Of a stretch of 51,393 nt of DNA, positions 1 to 8,729 are shown one piece after another. Source of the DNA: Mycobacterium sp. (GTDB taxonomy: Bacteria > Actinomycetota > Actinomycetes > Mycobacteriales > Mycobacteriaceae); contig NZ_JAFBAR010000008.1 of the NCBI RefSeq assembly GCF_019247635.1, forward strand, positions 1 to 51,393, given 5' to 3'. A model generated the notes under the pieces. It did not search any database. It was not told where the DNA came from and worked only from the letters and a program-made list of their open reading frames with translations. The position numbers and the translations under genes were made by a program. Every line of letters starts with the position of its first letter. Position 1 is the stretch's first letter.

Positions 1-600
1 AACAACTTTGGGCTGGGTAACTCGGGTGTTGGAAACACGGGCATCGGGAACGCGGCCGGTGGAAACACTGGCTTCGGGAATGGCGGGAGCGGTAACACCG
101 GATTTGGGGATGCGGGCGCCGACAACACCGGCTTCTTCAACGCAGGCAGCGCCAACACCGGCTTCTGGAACTCCAGTGACGCCAATACGGGCAACGGGAA
201 CTCGGGCGTAGCCAATACCGGTTTCTGGAACTCTGGCAACGCCAATACGGGCTTCGGCAACACCACCAACAGCGGCGCGACCAACTCGGGCTACGACAAC
301 ACCGGCACCTATGTCTCGGGCTTCGGGAACACGGCCAGCGGCGGCCAGGTTAACAATGGCATCTCGGGCGTTGGCAATAGGGCCTCCGGCGGCGCAGAAA
401 ACGTGTCTGTCTCCGGCTTCTTCAACACCTTCACCGCTGGCAATTACATTAACGGTTACGGCTCCGGCATAGGAAACACCGGCCTCGCGCTCAGCCTCCC
501 GGACTTCGGCCTTCCGGGTGCCACTTACAGCGGGTCGACCTCGGGGTTTTTCAACATGGGCAGCGATTTGTCGGGCATCTTCAGCCTCGGCGCACTGTGA
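1..600 (+). CDS. PPE-MPTR family protein, C-terminal part only
   Basis: Frame 1 is open from the window edge to a TGA at 598-600 and gives about 199 residues. They are dominated by pentapeptide-like NxGxGN repeats (NTGFGN, NTGFWN, NSGVGN), the hallmark of the major polymorphic tandem repeat (MPTR) subgroup of mycobacterial PPE proteins. The N-terminal PPE domain lies outside the window. The protein ends with an SGFFNMGSDLSGIFSLGAL-type tail, which is a usual MPTR ending. PPE-MPTR proteins are exported by type VII (ESX) systems and reach the cell envelope or surface; their function is mostly unknown. The place upstream of ipdF matches PPE64 (Rv3558) in M. tuberculosis, but orthology cannot be proved from a repeat region. 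Confidence 0.9.
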   Translation, partial: NNFGLGNSGVGNTGIGNAAGGNTGFGNGGSGNTGFGDAGADNTGFFNAGSANTGFWNSSDANTGNGNSGVANTGFWNSGNANTGFGNTTNSGATNSGYDNTGTYVSGFGNTASGGQVNNGISGVGNRASGGAENVSVSGFFNTFTAGNYINGYGSGIGNTGLALSLPDFGLPGATYSGSTSGFFNMGSDLSGIFSLGAL

Positions 601-664
601 GCGAACACCCTTTTCGAACCCGTGCTATCGCGTTTGCGAAACGGCTAAAAGCCGGCCGGGCGGT

Positions 665-910
665 ACTGGAGGCACGAATGAAAACTCCAACGGGTCACAG
701 GCCAGGGCACTGGACGGCTACACCTCAGGCATTGGCAACACCGTAAACATCAGCAGCAACACCTCGTTGTTGAATGGCGGCAACTCAGGCTTCTTCAACA
801 CCGGGTCCCTGAACCCTCTCATTACCATTCCTGGCCAAATCGGTGCCAACTCGGGCTTGTTCAATACCGGCACCTTTATCTCGGGCCTCTTCGGCCTCGC
901 TCACCTGTAA
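665..910 (+). pseudogene. Remnant of a second MPTR C-terminus
   Basis: Frame 2 encodes GYTSGIGNTV, then NSGFFNTGSLNPL, then NSGLFNTGTFISGLFGLAHL and a TAA at 908-910. This is clearly an MPTR tail, and it parallels the ending of the gene finishing at 600. No in-frame start with a ribosome binding site precedes it: the ATG at 678 is in another frame. There is also no PPE domain. The frame differs from that of the upstream gene, so this is not simple read-through. It is best read as a leftover of a duplicated or recombined PPE-MPTR 3' end. The weaker alternative is that the upstream PPE gene once extended through it and suffered a stop plus a frameshift. Confidence 0.65.
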
Positions 911-918
911 CACACGCA

Positions 919-1707
919 TCACGGGTGCTGGCTGGAAACCGAAATCACCTCTCCGGTCAGGTAACTCGAGTAGTCGCTGGCCAGAAACGCAATGGTGGCC
1001 GCGACCTCCCAGGGCTCGGCGGCGCGCCCGAATGCCTCACCGGCCGACAGCCGGTCGAGCAGCTCGGACGACGACGTCTTCTCCAGGAACTTGTGCCGCG
1101 CGATGCTCGGCGACACCGCGTTGATGCGCACGCCATACTCTGCGGCTTCGATTGCGCTGCAACGGGTTAGCGCCATCACGCCGGCCTTGGCGGCCGCATA
1201 GTGGGACTGCGAGTGCTGCGCCCGCCAGCCCAGCACGCTGGCGTTGTTGACGATCACCCCACCGTGGCGCGCCTCACGGAAGTACCGCAGCACCGCCCGC
1301 GTGGCCCGGAACACCGACGTCAGTGTTACGTCCAGGACGCGATCCCACTCCTCGTCGGTCATGTCGGCCACCGGGGTCTGCCCGCCCAGCCCTGCGTTGT
1401 TGACCAGCACGTCGATGCGGCCCAGCCGGGCGGTGGCCGACGAGATCAACGCGTCCACCTGTGCGGTGGACGTCACGTCACACACCACGCTCTCGATCCG
1501 TCCAAGGCCCAGCCCCGCCAGTTCGTCGGCGGTCTCCCTCAGCCGCCGTTCGTGGTGGTCTGAGACGACGACGTCGGCGCCCTCGGCCAGCGCCCGCCGC
1601 GCGGTCGCCGAGCCGATTCCGGTGCCCGCGGCGGCCGTCACGACCACCACCTTGCCTTCCAGAAGTCCGTGTCCGGCAATCTCTTTCGGCACCTCGGACA
1701 GACTCAT
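919..1707 (-). CDS. ipdF: IpdF, short-chain dehydrogenase/reductase of cholesterol C/D-ring degradation
   Basis: A 262-residue classical SDR. It has a glycine-rich cofactor loop near residues 25-33 (TAAAGTGIGSAT), an NNAG motif near 107 and a YxxxK catalytic pair in SHYAAAKAG, with an NNAS serine upstream. IpdF is the (5R,7aS)-5-hydroxy-7a-methyl-1-oxo-hexahydroindene-carboxyl-CoA reductase family, which acts during breakdown of the HIP propionate left after sterol A/B-ring removal. Its ATG overlaps the TGA of fadE30 as ATGA, so the two are probably translationally coupled and controlled by the KstR2 site at 2870. Gene order matches Rv3559c. The exact substrate is inferred from orthology and context. 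Confidence 0.88.
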   Translation of the reverse strand: MSLSEVPKEIAGHGLLEGKVVVVTAAAGTGIGSATARRALAEGADVVVSDHHERRLRETADELAGLGLGRIESVVCDVTSTAQVDALISSATARLGRIDVLVNNAGLGGQTPVADMTDEEWDRVLDVTLTSVFRATRAVLRYFREARHGGVIVNNASVLGWRAQHSQSHYAAAKAGVMALTRCSAIEAAEYGVRINAVSPSIARHKFLEKTSSSELLDRLSAGEAFGRAAEPWEVAATIAFLASDYSSYLTGEVISVSSQHP

Positions 1708-2852
1708 CCCTTAGCCTCTCGGGGTAATCCGAGCACCCGCTCGGCGATGATATTGCGCTGGATCTCGTTGGAACCGCCGTAGATGGTGTCGGCGCGGCTG
1801 AACAGAAACAGCCGCTGCCATTCGTTAAACTCACCGTCCGACAACACCACACCCGGCCGCCCGATCACGTCCATCGCCAGCTCGCCCAGATCGCGATGCC
1901 AGTTGGCCCACAACAACTTTGACACGTTGTCCTGGCCGGGCTGCTCCACGTCCATGGTCGCCAGGGCGTAGCTGCGCATCGCCCGCAACCCGGTCCACGC
2001 CCGGGTCAGCCGCGCGCGAATAACCGGGTCGTCAGCCGCACCGTTGCGCGCAGCGACGTCGGCCAGGTTGGAAAGCTCACGGGCATAGACGATCTGCTGC
2101 CCCAGCGTCGAGACGCCGCGTTCGAACGTCAGCGTTCCCATCGCGACCCGCCATCCGTCACCCGGCTGGCCGACGACCAACGAAGCATCGGTGCGAGCGT
2201 CGTCGAAGAACACCTCGTTGAACTCCGCAGTGCCGGTGATCTGCACGATCGGGCGGACTTCCACACCGGGTTGGTCAAGCGGCACCAGTAGGTACGACAA
2301 GCCGGCATGACGCTTGGAGCCCTTCTCGGTGCGGGCGACGACAAAGCACCACTGCGACAGATGCGCCAGCGATGTCCACACCTTCTGACCGTTGATCACC
2401 CATTGGTCGCCGTCGAGCTCGGCGGTGGTCGAGACGTTGGCCAGGTCGCTTCCGGCGCCGGGCTCCGAATACCCCTGGCACCACAACTCGGTCACGTCGA
2501 GGATCCGTGGCAGGAACCGCTGTTGCTGCTCGGGCGTTCCAAATGCGATCAGTGTCGGACCCAGCAACTCTTCGCCGAAGTGGTTGATCTTGTCCGGCGC
2601 GTCGGCTCGCGCGTATTCCTCGTAGAAGGCCACCCGGTGCGCGGTCGACAGCCCGCGGCCGCCATGCTCGGCCGGCCAGCCCAGGCAGGTCAGACCCGCG
2701 GCGGCCAGATGCTGGTTCCATGCCCGACGCTCTTCGAATGCCTCATGCTCGCGCCCCGGCCCGCCAAGACCCTTGAGCGCAGCGAATTCGCCGACCAGAT
2801 TGTCGGCGAGCCAGTCGCGGACCTCCGCCCGGAACTCCTCGACGTCCTGCAT
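1704..2852 (-). CDS. fadE30: FadE30, acyl-CoA dehydrogenase
   Basis: 382 residues with full acyl-CoA dehydrogenase architecture: an N-terminal helical domain, a middle beta domain with WCQGYSEPGAGSDLA and WVINGQKVWTS, and a C-terminal helical domain ending in YGGSNEIQRNIIAERVLGLPRE. This FAD enzyme desaturates an acyl-CoA in the HIP side-chain steps of sterol degradation, in the cytosol. The ATG at 2850-2852 lies 17 bases downstream of a perfect KstR2 operator, and the gene runs into ipdF with a 4-base overlap. Length and position match Rv3560c. The family assignment is certain; the precise substrate comes from orthology. Confidence 0.9.
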   Translation of the reverse strand: MQDVEEFRAEVRDWLADNLVGEFAALKGLGGPGREHEAFEERRAWNQHLAAAGLTCLGWPAEHGGRGLSTAHRVAFYEEYARADAPDKINHFGEELLGPTLIAFGTPEQQQRFLPRILDVTELWCQGYSEPGAGSDLANVSTTAELDGDQWVINGQKVWTSLAHLSQWCFVVARTEKGSKRHAGLSYLLVPLDQPGVEVRPIVQITGTAEFNEVFFDDARTDASLVVGQPGDGWRVAMGTLTFERGVSTLGQQIVYARELSNLADVAARNGAADDPVIRARLTRAWTGLRAMRSYALATMDVEQPGQDNVSKLLWANWHRDLGELAMDVIGRPGVVLSDGEFNEWQRLFLFSRADTIYGGSNEIQRNIIAERVLGLPREAKG

Positions 2853-2869
2853 GCCCTAGACGCTAACCT

Positions 2870-2883
2870 ACCAAGCACTTGTT
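2870..2883. promoter_or_regulatory. KstR2 operator between fadE30 and fadD3
   Basis: ACCAAGCACTTGTT fits the KstR2 consensus AnCAAGnnCTTGnT at every fixed position. It sits in the 71-base divergent region between the fadE30 ATG and the fadD3 ATG, so one bound repressor could block both promoters. KstR2 is a TetR-family repressor released by HIP-CoA. Its gene would be expected just outside the left edge. Confidence 0.88.
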
Positions 2884-2923
2884 TGGTACCCTGGCGACGA
2901 TGCGGCGGCGGAGAGGAGGCTCG

Positions 2924-4468
2924 ATGGCCAGCGATCCCCGCACCATTCCCGCGGCGCTGGATCGTTTCGCGCGTCAGCTCCCCGACCATGACGCGCTGAT
3001 CACCGAGGACCGCTCATTCACCGCGGCCACCCTGCGTGACGAGGTACATCGGGCCGCCTCGGCGCTGATCGGGCTGGGCGTCGCGCCCGGAGACCGGGTG
3101 GCGATCTGGTCGCCGAACACCTGGCACTGGGTGGTGGCCTGCCTGGCGATCCACCACGCCGGCGCCGCGATGGTCCCGCTGAACACCCGTTACACCGCGG
3201 CCGAAGCCAGCGACATCCTGGCTCGCACCGCCGCGCCGGTGCTGTTCACGGCGGGTCAATTCCTGGGTGCCGACCGCACCGCCAGCCTGGATCGTGCTGC
3301 CCTGCCCGCGTTGCGGCACATCGTGCGCATCCCGATCGAGGCGGACGACGGAACCTGGGACGACTTCATCGCGGGCGGCTCCGACCCGCAAGACATCGCC
3401 GAGGTCCAACACCGCGCCTCGGCCGTCACGCCCGACGACGTCAGCGACATCCTGTTCACCTCAGGCACCACCGGTCGCAGCAAAGGCGTACTGTGCGCGC
3501 ATCGGCAATCGCTGGGCGGCTCCGCGTCGTGGGCGGCCAACGGAAAAATCACCAGCGACGACCGCTACCTGTGCATCAACCCGTTCTTCCATAACTTCGG
3601 CTACAAGGCCGGCATCCTCGCCTGCATTCAAACCGGCGCGACCCTGATCCCGCATCTCACGTTCGACCCGCTGCGCACGCTGCAGGCCATCGAACAGCAC
3701 CGGATCACCGTGCTGCCCGGACCTCCGACGATCTATCAGGTGCTGCTCGACCACCCCGCGCGCGCCGACTACGACCTGAGCTCGCTACGGTTCGCGGTGA
3801 CCGGGGCGGCCACCGTCCCCGTGGTGCTGGTGGAACGCATGCAATCCGAACTCGACATCGACATCGTGTTGACCGCCTACGGCCTGACCGAGGCCAACGG
3901 CATGGGAACCATGTGCCGTCCCGAGGACGACGCGGTGACCGTCGCGACCACCTGCGGGCGCCCCTTCGCCGACTTCGAGTTGCGCATCGACGCTGAAAGT
4001 CGTTCCGACACAGGTGAAGTCCTGCTGCGCGGGCCGAATGTCATGCTGGGTTACCTCGACGACCCGGAGGCCACCGCCGCCGCGATCGACGCCGACGGCT
4101 GGCTGCACACCGGCGACATCGGCACCGTCGACGACACCGGCAACCTGCGCATCACCGACCGACTCAAGGACATGTACATCTGCGGAGGGTTCAATGTCTA
4201 CCCCGCCGAAATCGAACAGGTGCTGGCCCGGCTGGACGGCGTGGCCGACGCCGCGGTGATCGGGGTTCCCGACGAGCGCCTGGGCGAGGTGGGACGGGCC
4301 TTCGTGGTGGCGCGCGCCGGCGCCGGCCTCGATGAGCAAAAGGTGATCGCTTACACCCGTGAGCATTTGGCGAACTTCAAGACGCCACGATCGGTCCGGT
4401 TCGTCGAGAAGCTACCGCGCAACGCCGGCGGCAAAGTGCTCAAACCTCAACTGCGGGAGCTTGCCTAG
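2924..4468 (+). CDS. fadD3: FadD3, HIP-CoA ligase
   Basis: A 514-residue ANL-superfamily acyl-CoA synthetase. It has the P-loop FTSGTTGRSKG at about residues 178-188, an A8-type hinge region (LHTGDIG ... ITDRLKDMYICGGFNVYPAEIE), and the C-terminal catalytic lysine in NAGGKVLKPQ (about K504). FadD3 activates HIP (3aa-H-4a(3'-propanoate)-7ab-methylhexahydro-1,5-indanedione) with CoA, which starts C/D-ring degradation and makes the KstR2 inducer. I chose ATG 2924 because AGGAGG lies just upstream. ATG 2900 and TTG 2879 are in frame but lie closer to or inside the KstR2 operator. It is first gene of the plus-strand operon that continues to aspB. Confidence 0.9.
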   Translation: MASDPRTIPAALDRFARQLPDHDALITEDRSFTAATLRDEVHRAASALIGLGVAPGDRVAIWSPNTWHWVVACLAIHHAGAAMVPLNTRYTAAEASDILARTAAPVLFTAGQFLGADRTASLDRAALPALRHIVRIPIEADDGTWDDFIAGGSDPQDIAEVQHRASAVTPDDVSDILFTSGTTGRSKGVLCAHRQSLGGSASWAANGKITSDDRYLCINPFFHNFGYKAGILACIQTGATLIPHLTFDPLRTLQAIEQHRITVLPGPPTIYQVLLDHPARADYDLSSLRFAVTGAATVPVVLVERMQSELDIDIVLTAYGLTEANGMGTMCRPEDDAVTVATTCGRPFADFELRIDAESRSDTGEVLLRGPNVMLGYLDDPEATAAAIDADGWLHTGDIGTVDDTGNLRITDRLKDMYICGGFNVYPAEIEQVLARLDGVADAAVIGVPDERLGEVGRAFVVARAGAGLDEQKVIAYTREHLANFKTPRSVRFVEKLPRNAGGKVLKPQLRELA

Positions 4469-4470
4469 AG

Positions 4471-5604
4471 ATGGACCTAGCATTCGACGACGAGACCCTG
4501 GCCTTTCAGGCCGAGGTGCGCGAGTTCCTCGCCGCCAACCAGGAGTCGATACCCACAAAGTCGTACGACAACGCGGACGGCTTTGCCCAGCACCGCCTTT
4601 GGGACCGCGTGCTGTTCGACGCGGGACTCTCGGTGATCAACTGGCCGAAGAAGTACGGTGGGCGCGATGCCCCGCTGCTGCACTGGGTGGTGTACGAGGA
4701 GGAGTACTTTCGCGCGGGAGCGCCCGGCCGGGCCAGCGCCAACGGCACCTCGATGCTGGCTCCAACACTCTTCGCGCACGGCACCGAGGAACAACTGAAC
4801 CGCATCCTGCCGAAAATGGCCAGCGGCGAACAGATCTGGGCGCAGGCTTGGTCGGAGCCCGAATCCGGCAGCGACTTGGCGTCACTGCGATCCACCGCAA
4901 CCAAGACGGACGGCGGCTGGCTGCTCAACGGACAGAAGATCTGGAGCTCACGGGCACCGTTCGCCGACATGGGATTCGGGCTATTCCGCTCCGACCCGTC
5001 GGCCGAGCGACACAATGGGCTGACGTATTTCATGTTCGACCTGAAGGCCCAAGGCGTCACAGTTCGGCCGATCGTCCAACTCGGCGGCGACACCGGTTTC
5101 GGTGAGATCTTTCTCGACGACGTATTCGTTCCCGACGAGGACGTCATCGGCAGCCCGGACGACGGCTGGCGCGCCGCGATGAGTACGTCGAGCAATGAGC
5201 GCGGCATGTCACTGCGCAGCCCGGCACGGTTCCTGGCGGCGGCCGAACGGCTGGTGCGGCTGTGGCAGGACAGTGGCTCTCCCCCGGAGTTCGCCGATCG
5301 GGTCGCCGACGGCTGGATCAAAGCACAGGCCTACCGGTTGCAGACGTTCGGCACTGTGACCCGGCTGGCCGCCGGTGGCGAGCTGGGCGCGGAATCGTCG
5401 GTGACCAAGGTGTTCTGGTCCGACCTGGACGTGGAGTTGCACCAGACCGCACTGGACATCCGAGGCGCCGACGGCGAACTGGCCGGGCCGTGGACCGAGG
5501 GCCTGCTGTTCGCCCTCGGCGGCCCAATCTATGCCGGCACCAACGAAATCCAGCGCAACATCATCTCCGAACGTCTGCTGGGACTGCCCCGGGAGAAGCG
5601 CTAA
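4471..5604 (+). CDS. fadE31: FadE31, acyl-CoA dehydrogenase alpha-type subunit
   Basis: 377 residues with the complete ACAD pattern: WAQAWSEPESGSDLAS, WLLNGQKIWSS, and a C-terminal GGPIYAGTNEIQRNIISERLLGLPRE. In mycobacterial sterol degradation, ACADs of this kind form alpha2beta2 heterotetramers, and FadE31 has been reported to pair with FadE32 or FadE33. This matches the two shorter, divergent FadE genes that follow. It starts 2 bases after the fadD3 stop, and its own TAA overlaps the next ATG by one base, so the operon is tight. A role in late C/D-ring steps is inferred from the cluster. Confidence 0.88.
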   Translation: MDLAFDDETLAFQAEVREFLAANQESIPTKSYDNADGFAQHRLWDRVLFDAGLSVINWPKKYGGRDAPLLHWVVYEEEYFRAGAPGRASANGTSMLAPTLFAHGTEEQLNRILPKMASGEQIWAQAWSEPESGSDLASLRSTATKTDGGWLLNGQKIWSSRAPFADMGFGLFRSDPSAERHNGLTYFMFDLKAQGVTVRPIVQLGGDTGFGEIFLDDVFVPDEDVIGSPDDGWRAAMSTSSNERGMSLRSPARFLAAAERLVRLWQDSGSPPEFADRVADGWIKAQAYRLQTFGTVTRLAAGGELGAESSVTKVFWSDLDVELHQTALDIRGADGELAGPWTEGLLFALGGPIYAGTNEIQRNIISERLLGLPREKR

Positions 5605-6566
5605 TGGAATTTGCCCTCGACGAACAGCAGCGAGACTTCGCGGCCAGCATCGACGCCGCGCTGGCCGCGGCCGACCTGCCCGGCGCGGTCCGAGCGTGGT
5701 CGCAAGGCGACACCGCACCGGGCCGCAAGGTGTGGGAGCAGTTGGCCAACCTCGGCGTCACCGCCCTGGCCGTGCCGGAGAAATTCGACGGCATAGCGGC
5801 ACAGCCGATCGATCTGGTTGTCGCGCTCGAACGCCTGGGACGCTGGTGCGTGCCGGGTCCGGTCACCGAATCCATCGCCGTGGCACCGGTTTTGCTCGCA
5901 AGTGACGATCAAGCAGCTCGCAGCGCGGGACTGGCTTCCGGTGAACTTGTCGCGACCGTCGCGCTGCCGCCGGAGGTGCCGCGGGCGGTCGACGCGGACA
6001 GCGCGGGGCTGGTGCTGCTGGTGGGTGACGGCATCGTCACCGAAGCTACGGTGGGTGAGTGCCACAACTCCGTCGACCCTAGTCGCCGCCTCTACGACGT
6101 AACGGCGACCGGTGACTCGTGGCAGGCAGATACTCAGCGCGCCTACGCGTTTGGTGCATTGGCCACCGCAGCGCAACTCATCGGCGGGGCGCAGGCGCTG
6201 CTGGACGGGGCGGTCGAGTACGCCAAGCAGCGATCGCAGTTCGGCCGGGTGATCGGCTCGTATCAGGCGATCAAGCACAAGCTGGCCGACGTGCATATCG
6301 CGGTCGAGTTGGCCCGCCCCCTGGTCTACGGCGCGGCCGTGGCTATGGCTGATTACCCGAGCGCGCCCACTCGGGACATCAGTGCCGCCAAGGCGGCCGC
6401 ATCCGAGGCAGCAATGCTGGCCGCGCGGGCGTCGCTGCAGACCCACGGCGCCATCGGGTTCACCCAGGAGCACGACCTGTCCCTGTTGCTGCTGCGCGTG
6501 CAAGCATTACGGTCGTCGTGGGGTACGCCGGAGGTGCATCGGCGGCGGGTGCTGGAGGCACTATGA
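5604..6566 (+). CDS. fadE32: FadE32, acyl-CoA dehydrogenase beta-type partner subunit
   Basis: 320 residues starting MEFALDEQQRDFAASID at ATG 5604, which overlaps the fadE31 TAA (TAATG). The open frame extends upstream, but only as a shadow of fadE31. The protein keeps the N- and C-terminal helical domains (YAKQRSQFGRVIGSYQAIKH, LQTHGAIGFTQEHD) but is short in the beta domain, as expected for the non-classical half of a heteromeric ACAD. It is thought to complete the FAD site with FadE31. FadE32 has been implicated in late degradation of the opened-ring HIP product. Confidence 0.87.
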   Translation: MEFALDEQQRDFAASIDAALAAADLPGAVRAWSQGDTAPGRKVWEQLANLGVTALAVPEKFDGIAAQPIDLVVALERLGRWCVPGPVTESIAVAPVLLASDDQAARSAGLASGELVATVALPPEVPRAVDADSAGLVLLVGDGIVTEATVGECHNSVDPSRRLYDVTATGDSWQADTQRAYAFGALATAAQLIGGAQALLDGAVEYAKQRSQFGRVIGSYQAIKHKLADVHIAVELARPLVYGAAVAMADYPSAPTRDISAAKAAASEAAMLAARASLQTHGAIGFTQEHDLSLLLLRVQALRSSWGTPEVHRRRVLEAL

Positions 6567-7531
6567 CCGGAATGAGTGCAGAACGCCAGTTGCTGGCCGA
6601 AACCGTCGCCGCCCTGGTGACCAAGCACGCCAACCCGGTGGCAGTGCGGGCGGCGATGGACTCCGATCGTGGCTACGACGAATCGCTATGGCAACTGCTG
6701 TGCGAGCAGGTCGGCGCGGCCGCGCTGGTGATTCCCGAGGAGCTGGGCGGCGCCGGTGGCGAACTAGCCGACGCCGCAACGGTTTTGCTGGAGCTGGGTC
6801 GTGCTCTGGTGCCTTCGCCGCTGTTGGGTACCACTCTGGCGGAGCTGGCTCTGCTGGCCGCACCCGAACCCGACGCCGAGAGCCTGGAAGCACTGGCCTC
6901 AGGCAGCTCAATCGGGGCGCTGGTGCTCGACCCCGATTACGTGGTCAATGGGGATATCGCCGACGTTGTCGTCGCCGCCTCCGAGGGGGAGCTCACCCGC
7001 TGGATCCGCTTCAAATCGGAGCCGGTCGCCACCATGGACCCCACCCGCAGGCTGGCCCGCGTGCAACCCGATCAGACGAAGCCAATCGGTACCGACCCGG
7101 GCCTGGCCGACATCGCCGCCATACTCCTGGCCGCCGAACAGATCGGCGCCGCCGAACGCTGCCTGGATCTCACCGTCGAATACGCCAAGAGCCGGGTGCA
7201 ATTCGGCCGGCCGATCGGCAGCTTCCAGGCGCTCAAGCACCGGATGGCCGATCTGTACGTCAAGGTCTCGGCCGCCCGCGCCGTCGTCAACGATGCGTGC
7301 ATCCAGCCCTCCGCAACCGACGCCGCCACGGCGCGGCTGGCCGCCTGCGAGGCGCTCAACGCCGTCGCCGCGGAGGGCATCCAGCTGCACGGCGGCATCG
7401 CCATCACCTGGGAGCACGACATGCACCTGTATTTCAAACGCGCGCATGGCAGTACACAACTGCTCGACACGCCGCGAGAACTGCTGCGCCGCCTGGAAGC
7501 AAAGGTCTGCCCGGTGGCGCCCGCCCCGTGA
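6563..7531 (+). CDS. fadE33: FadE33, acyl-CoA dehydrogenase beta-type partner subunit
   Basis: 322 residues from ATG 6563, which overlaps the fadE32 stop as ATGA. The 15-codon extension upstream lies within fadE32 and is rejected. Recognisable parts are YAKSRVQFGRPIGSFQALKH and the C-terminal LHGGIAITWEHDMHLYFKRAHG. It resembles FadE32 in size and truncated layout, so it is probably an alternative beta-type partner for FadE31. The product is cytosolic and belongs to the KstR2-controlled operon. The substrate cannot be told from sequence. Confidence 0.87.
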   Translation: MTGMSAERQLLAETVAALVTKHANPVAVRAAMDSDRGYDESLWQLLCEQVGAAALVIPEELGGAGGELADAATVLLELGRALVPSPLLGTTLAELALLAAPEPDAESLEALASGSSIGALVLDPDYVVNGDIADVVVAASEGELTRWIRFKSEPVATMDPTRRLARVQPDQTKPIGTDPGLADIAAILLAAEQIGAAERCLDLTVEYAKSRVQFGRPIGSFQALKHRMADLYVKVSAARAVVNDACIQPSATDAATARLAACEALNAVAAEGIQLHGGIAITWEHDMHLYFKRAHGSTQLLDTPRELLRRLEAKVCPVAPAP

Positions 7532-8694
7532 ACGACCGTGTGGCGCTGCGCGCCGGAATCCCGCCGTTCCATGTGATGGACGTGTGGTTGGCGGCCGCCG
7601 AGCGTCAACGCAGCCACGGTGACCTGGTGAACCTCTCGGCGGGCCAGCCCAGCGCGGGTGCGCCGGAGCCGGTACGCGCCGCTGCAGCGTCCGCCCTTCA
7701 TCTCAATCAGCTGGGTTACACCGTGGCACTGGGCATTCCGGAGCTGCGGGACGCGATCGCCATGGACTATCGGCGCAAGCACGGCATCGACGTCGACCGC
7801 AACGCGGTGGTAATCACCACGGGTTCTTCCGGTGGCTTCCTGCTCGCCTTTCTGGCGTGCTTCGACGTGGGCGATCGGGTAGCGATGGCCAGCCCCGGCT
7901 ACCCGTGTTACCGAAACATACTGTCCGCGTTGGGGTGTGAAGTCGTGGAGCTGCAGTGCGGACCGTCAACCCGGTTCCAACCCACCACCAAAATGCTTGC
8001 CGAACTCGATCCGCCGGTACAAGGCATGATCGTCGCCAGCCCGGCCAACCCCACCGGAACCGTGATCCCCCCTGCGGAATTGGGCGCGATTGCGTCGTGG
8101 TGTGATGCCGCCGGGGTGCGGCTGATCAGTGACGAGGTGTACCACGGCCTGGTGTACGACGCGGCGCCGCCTACCAGCTGCGCCTGGCAGACCTCACGAA
8201 ACACCGTGGTGGTCAACAGCTTTTCCAAGTACTATGCGATGACGGGCTGGCGACTGGGCTGGCTGCTGGTGCCGACCGAGTTGCAGCGCGCGGTGGACTG
8301 TTTGACGGGTAACTTCACCATCTGCCCACCGGTGCTCTCCCAGTTTGCCGCGGTGTCGGCGTTTACCGCCGAAGCGGTCGCCGAGGCCGACACCAACCTG
8401 CGGCACTACACGATCAACCGCTCTCTTCTGCTCGACGGCCTGCGACATATCGGGATCGACCGGCTGGCGCCCACCGACGGTGCATTCTACGTTTATGCCG
8501 ACATCTCCGACTTCACCTCCGACTCAATGGCGTTCTGCTCAAAGTTGTTGGCGGACACGGGTGTAGCCATTACGCCGGGCATCGATTTCGATACCTCGCA
8601 CGGTAACTCGTACGTCCGGCTGTCGTTCGCCGGACCGACCAGCGATATCGAAGAAGCCCTGCGCCGAATCGGCCCCTGGCTGCAGCGCCGGTAG
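7528..8694 (+). CDS. aspB: AspB-like PLP-dependent aminotransferase
   Basis: 388 residues of the fold-type I aminotransferase class I/II family. Visible motifs are SPANPTGTVIPP, SDEVYHGLVYD, and the PLP lysine in NSFSKYYAMTGWRLGW, with a C-terminal arginine in YVRLSFAG for the substrate carboxylate. The start is GTG 7528, which overlaps the fadE33 TGA as GTGA; the long open frame upstream is a shadow. It is the last gene of the fadD3 operon, as in M. tuberculosis (Rv3565). The name aspartate aminotransferase is conventional. Its place in a sterol operon does not tell its substrate. Confidence 0.85.
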   Translation: MNDRVALRAGIPPFHVMDVWLAAAERQRSHGDLVNLSAGQPSAGAPEPVRAAAASALHLNQLGYTVALGIPELRDAIAMDYRRKHGIDVDRNAVVITTGSSGGFLLAFLACFDVGDRVAMASPGYPCYRNILSALGCEVVELQCGPSTRFQPTTKMLAELDPPVQGMIVASPANPTGTVIPPAELGAIASWCDAAGVRLISDEVYHGLVYDAAPPTSCAWQTSRNTVVVNSFSKYYAMTGWRLGWLLVPTELQRAVDCLTGNFTICPPVLSQFAAVSAFTAEAVAEADTNLRHYTINRSLLLDGLRHIGIDRLAPTDGAFYVYADISDFTSDSMAFCSKLLADTGVAITPGIDFDTSHGNSYVRLSFAGPTSDIEEALRRIGPWLQRR

Positions 8695-8712
8695 AACATG
8701 GATCACCCGTTG

Positions 8713-8729
8713 GGCGGCTGTTAGCCGCC
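8713..8729. terminator. Hairpin between convergent aspB and nat
   Basis: GGCGGC-tgtta-GCCGCC forms a perfect 6-bp GC stem in the 26-base gap between the aspB stop and the nat stop, and it includes the nat TAA. There is no U-tract, which is normal for mycobacterial terminators. It is a plausible bidirectional terminator. Confidence 0.5.

Noticed and set aside
2879..2923. Longer N-terminus for fadD3 starting at TTG 2879
   Set aside because: This start lies inside the KstR2 operator, and the extra residues (FGTLATMRRRRGGS) do not resemble the family. ATG 2924 has AGGAGG upstream.
6382..7527. Upstream extension of aspB through fadE33
   Set aside because: It is an out-of-frame shadow of fadE32/fadE33 with Arg/Gly-rich translation. 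GTG 7528 overlapping the fadE33 stop gives the normal 388 residues.
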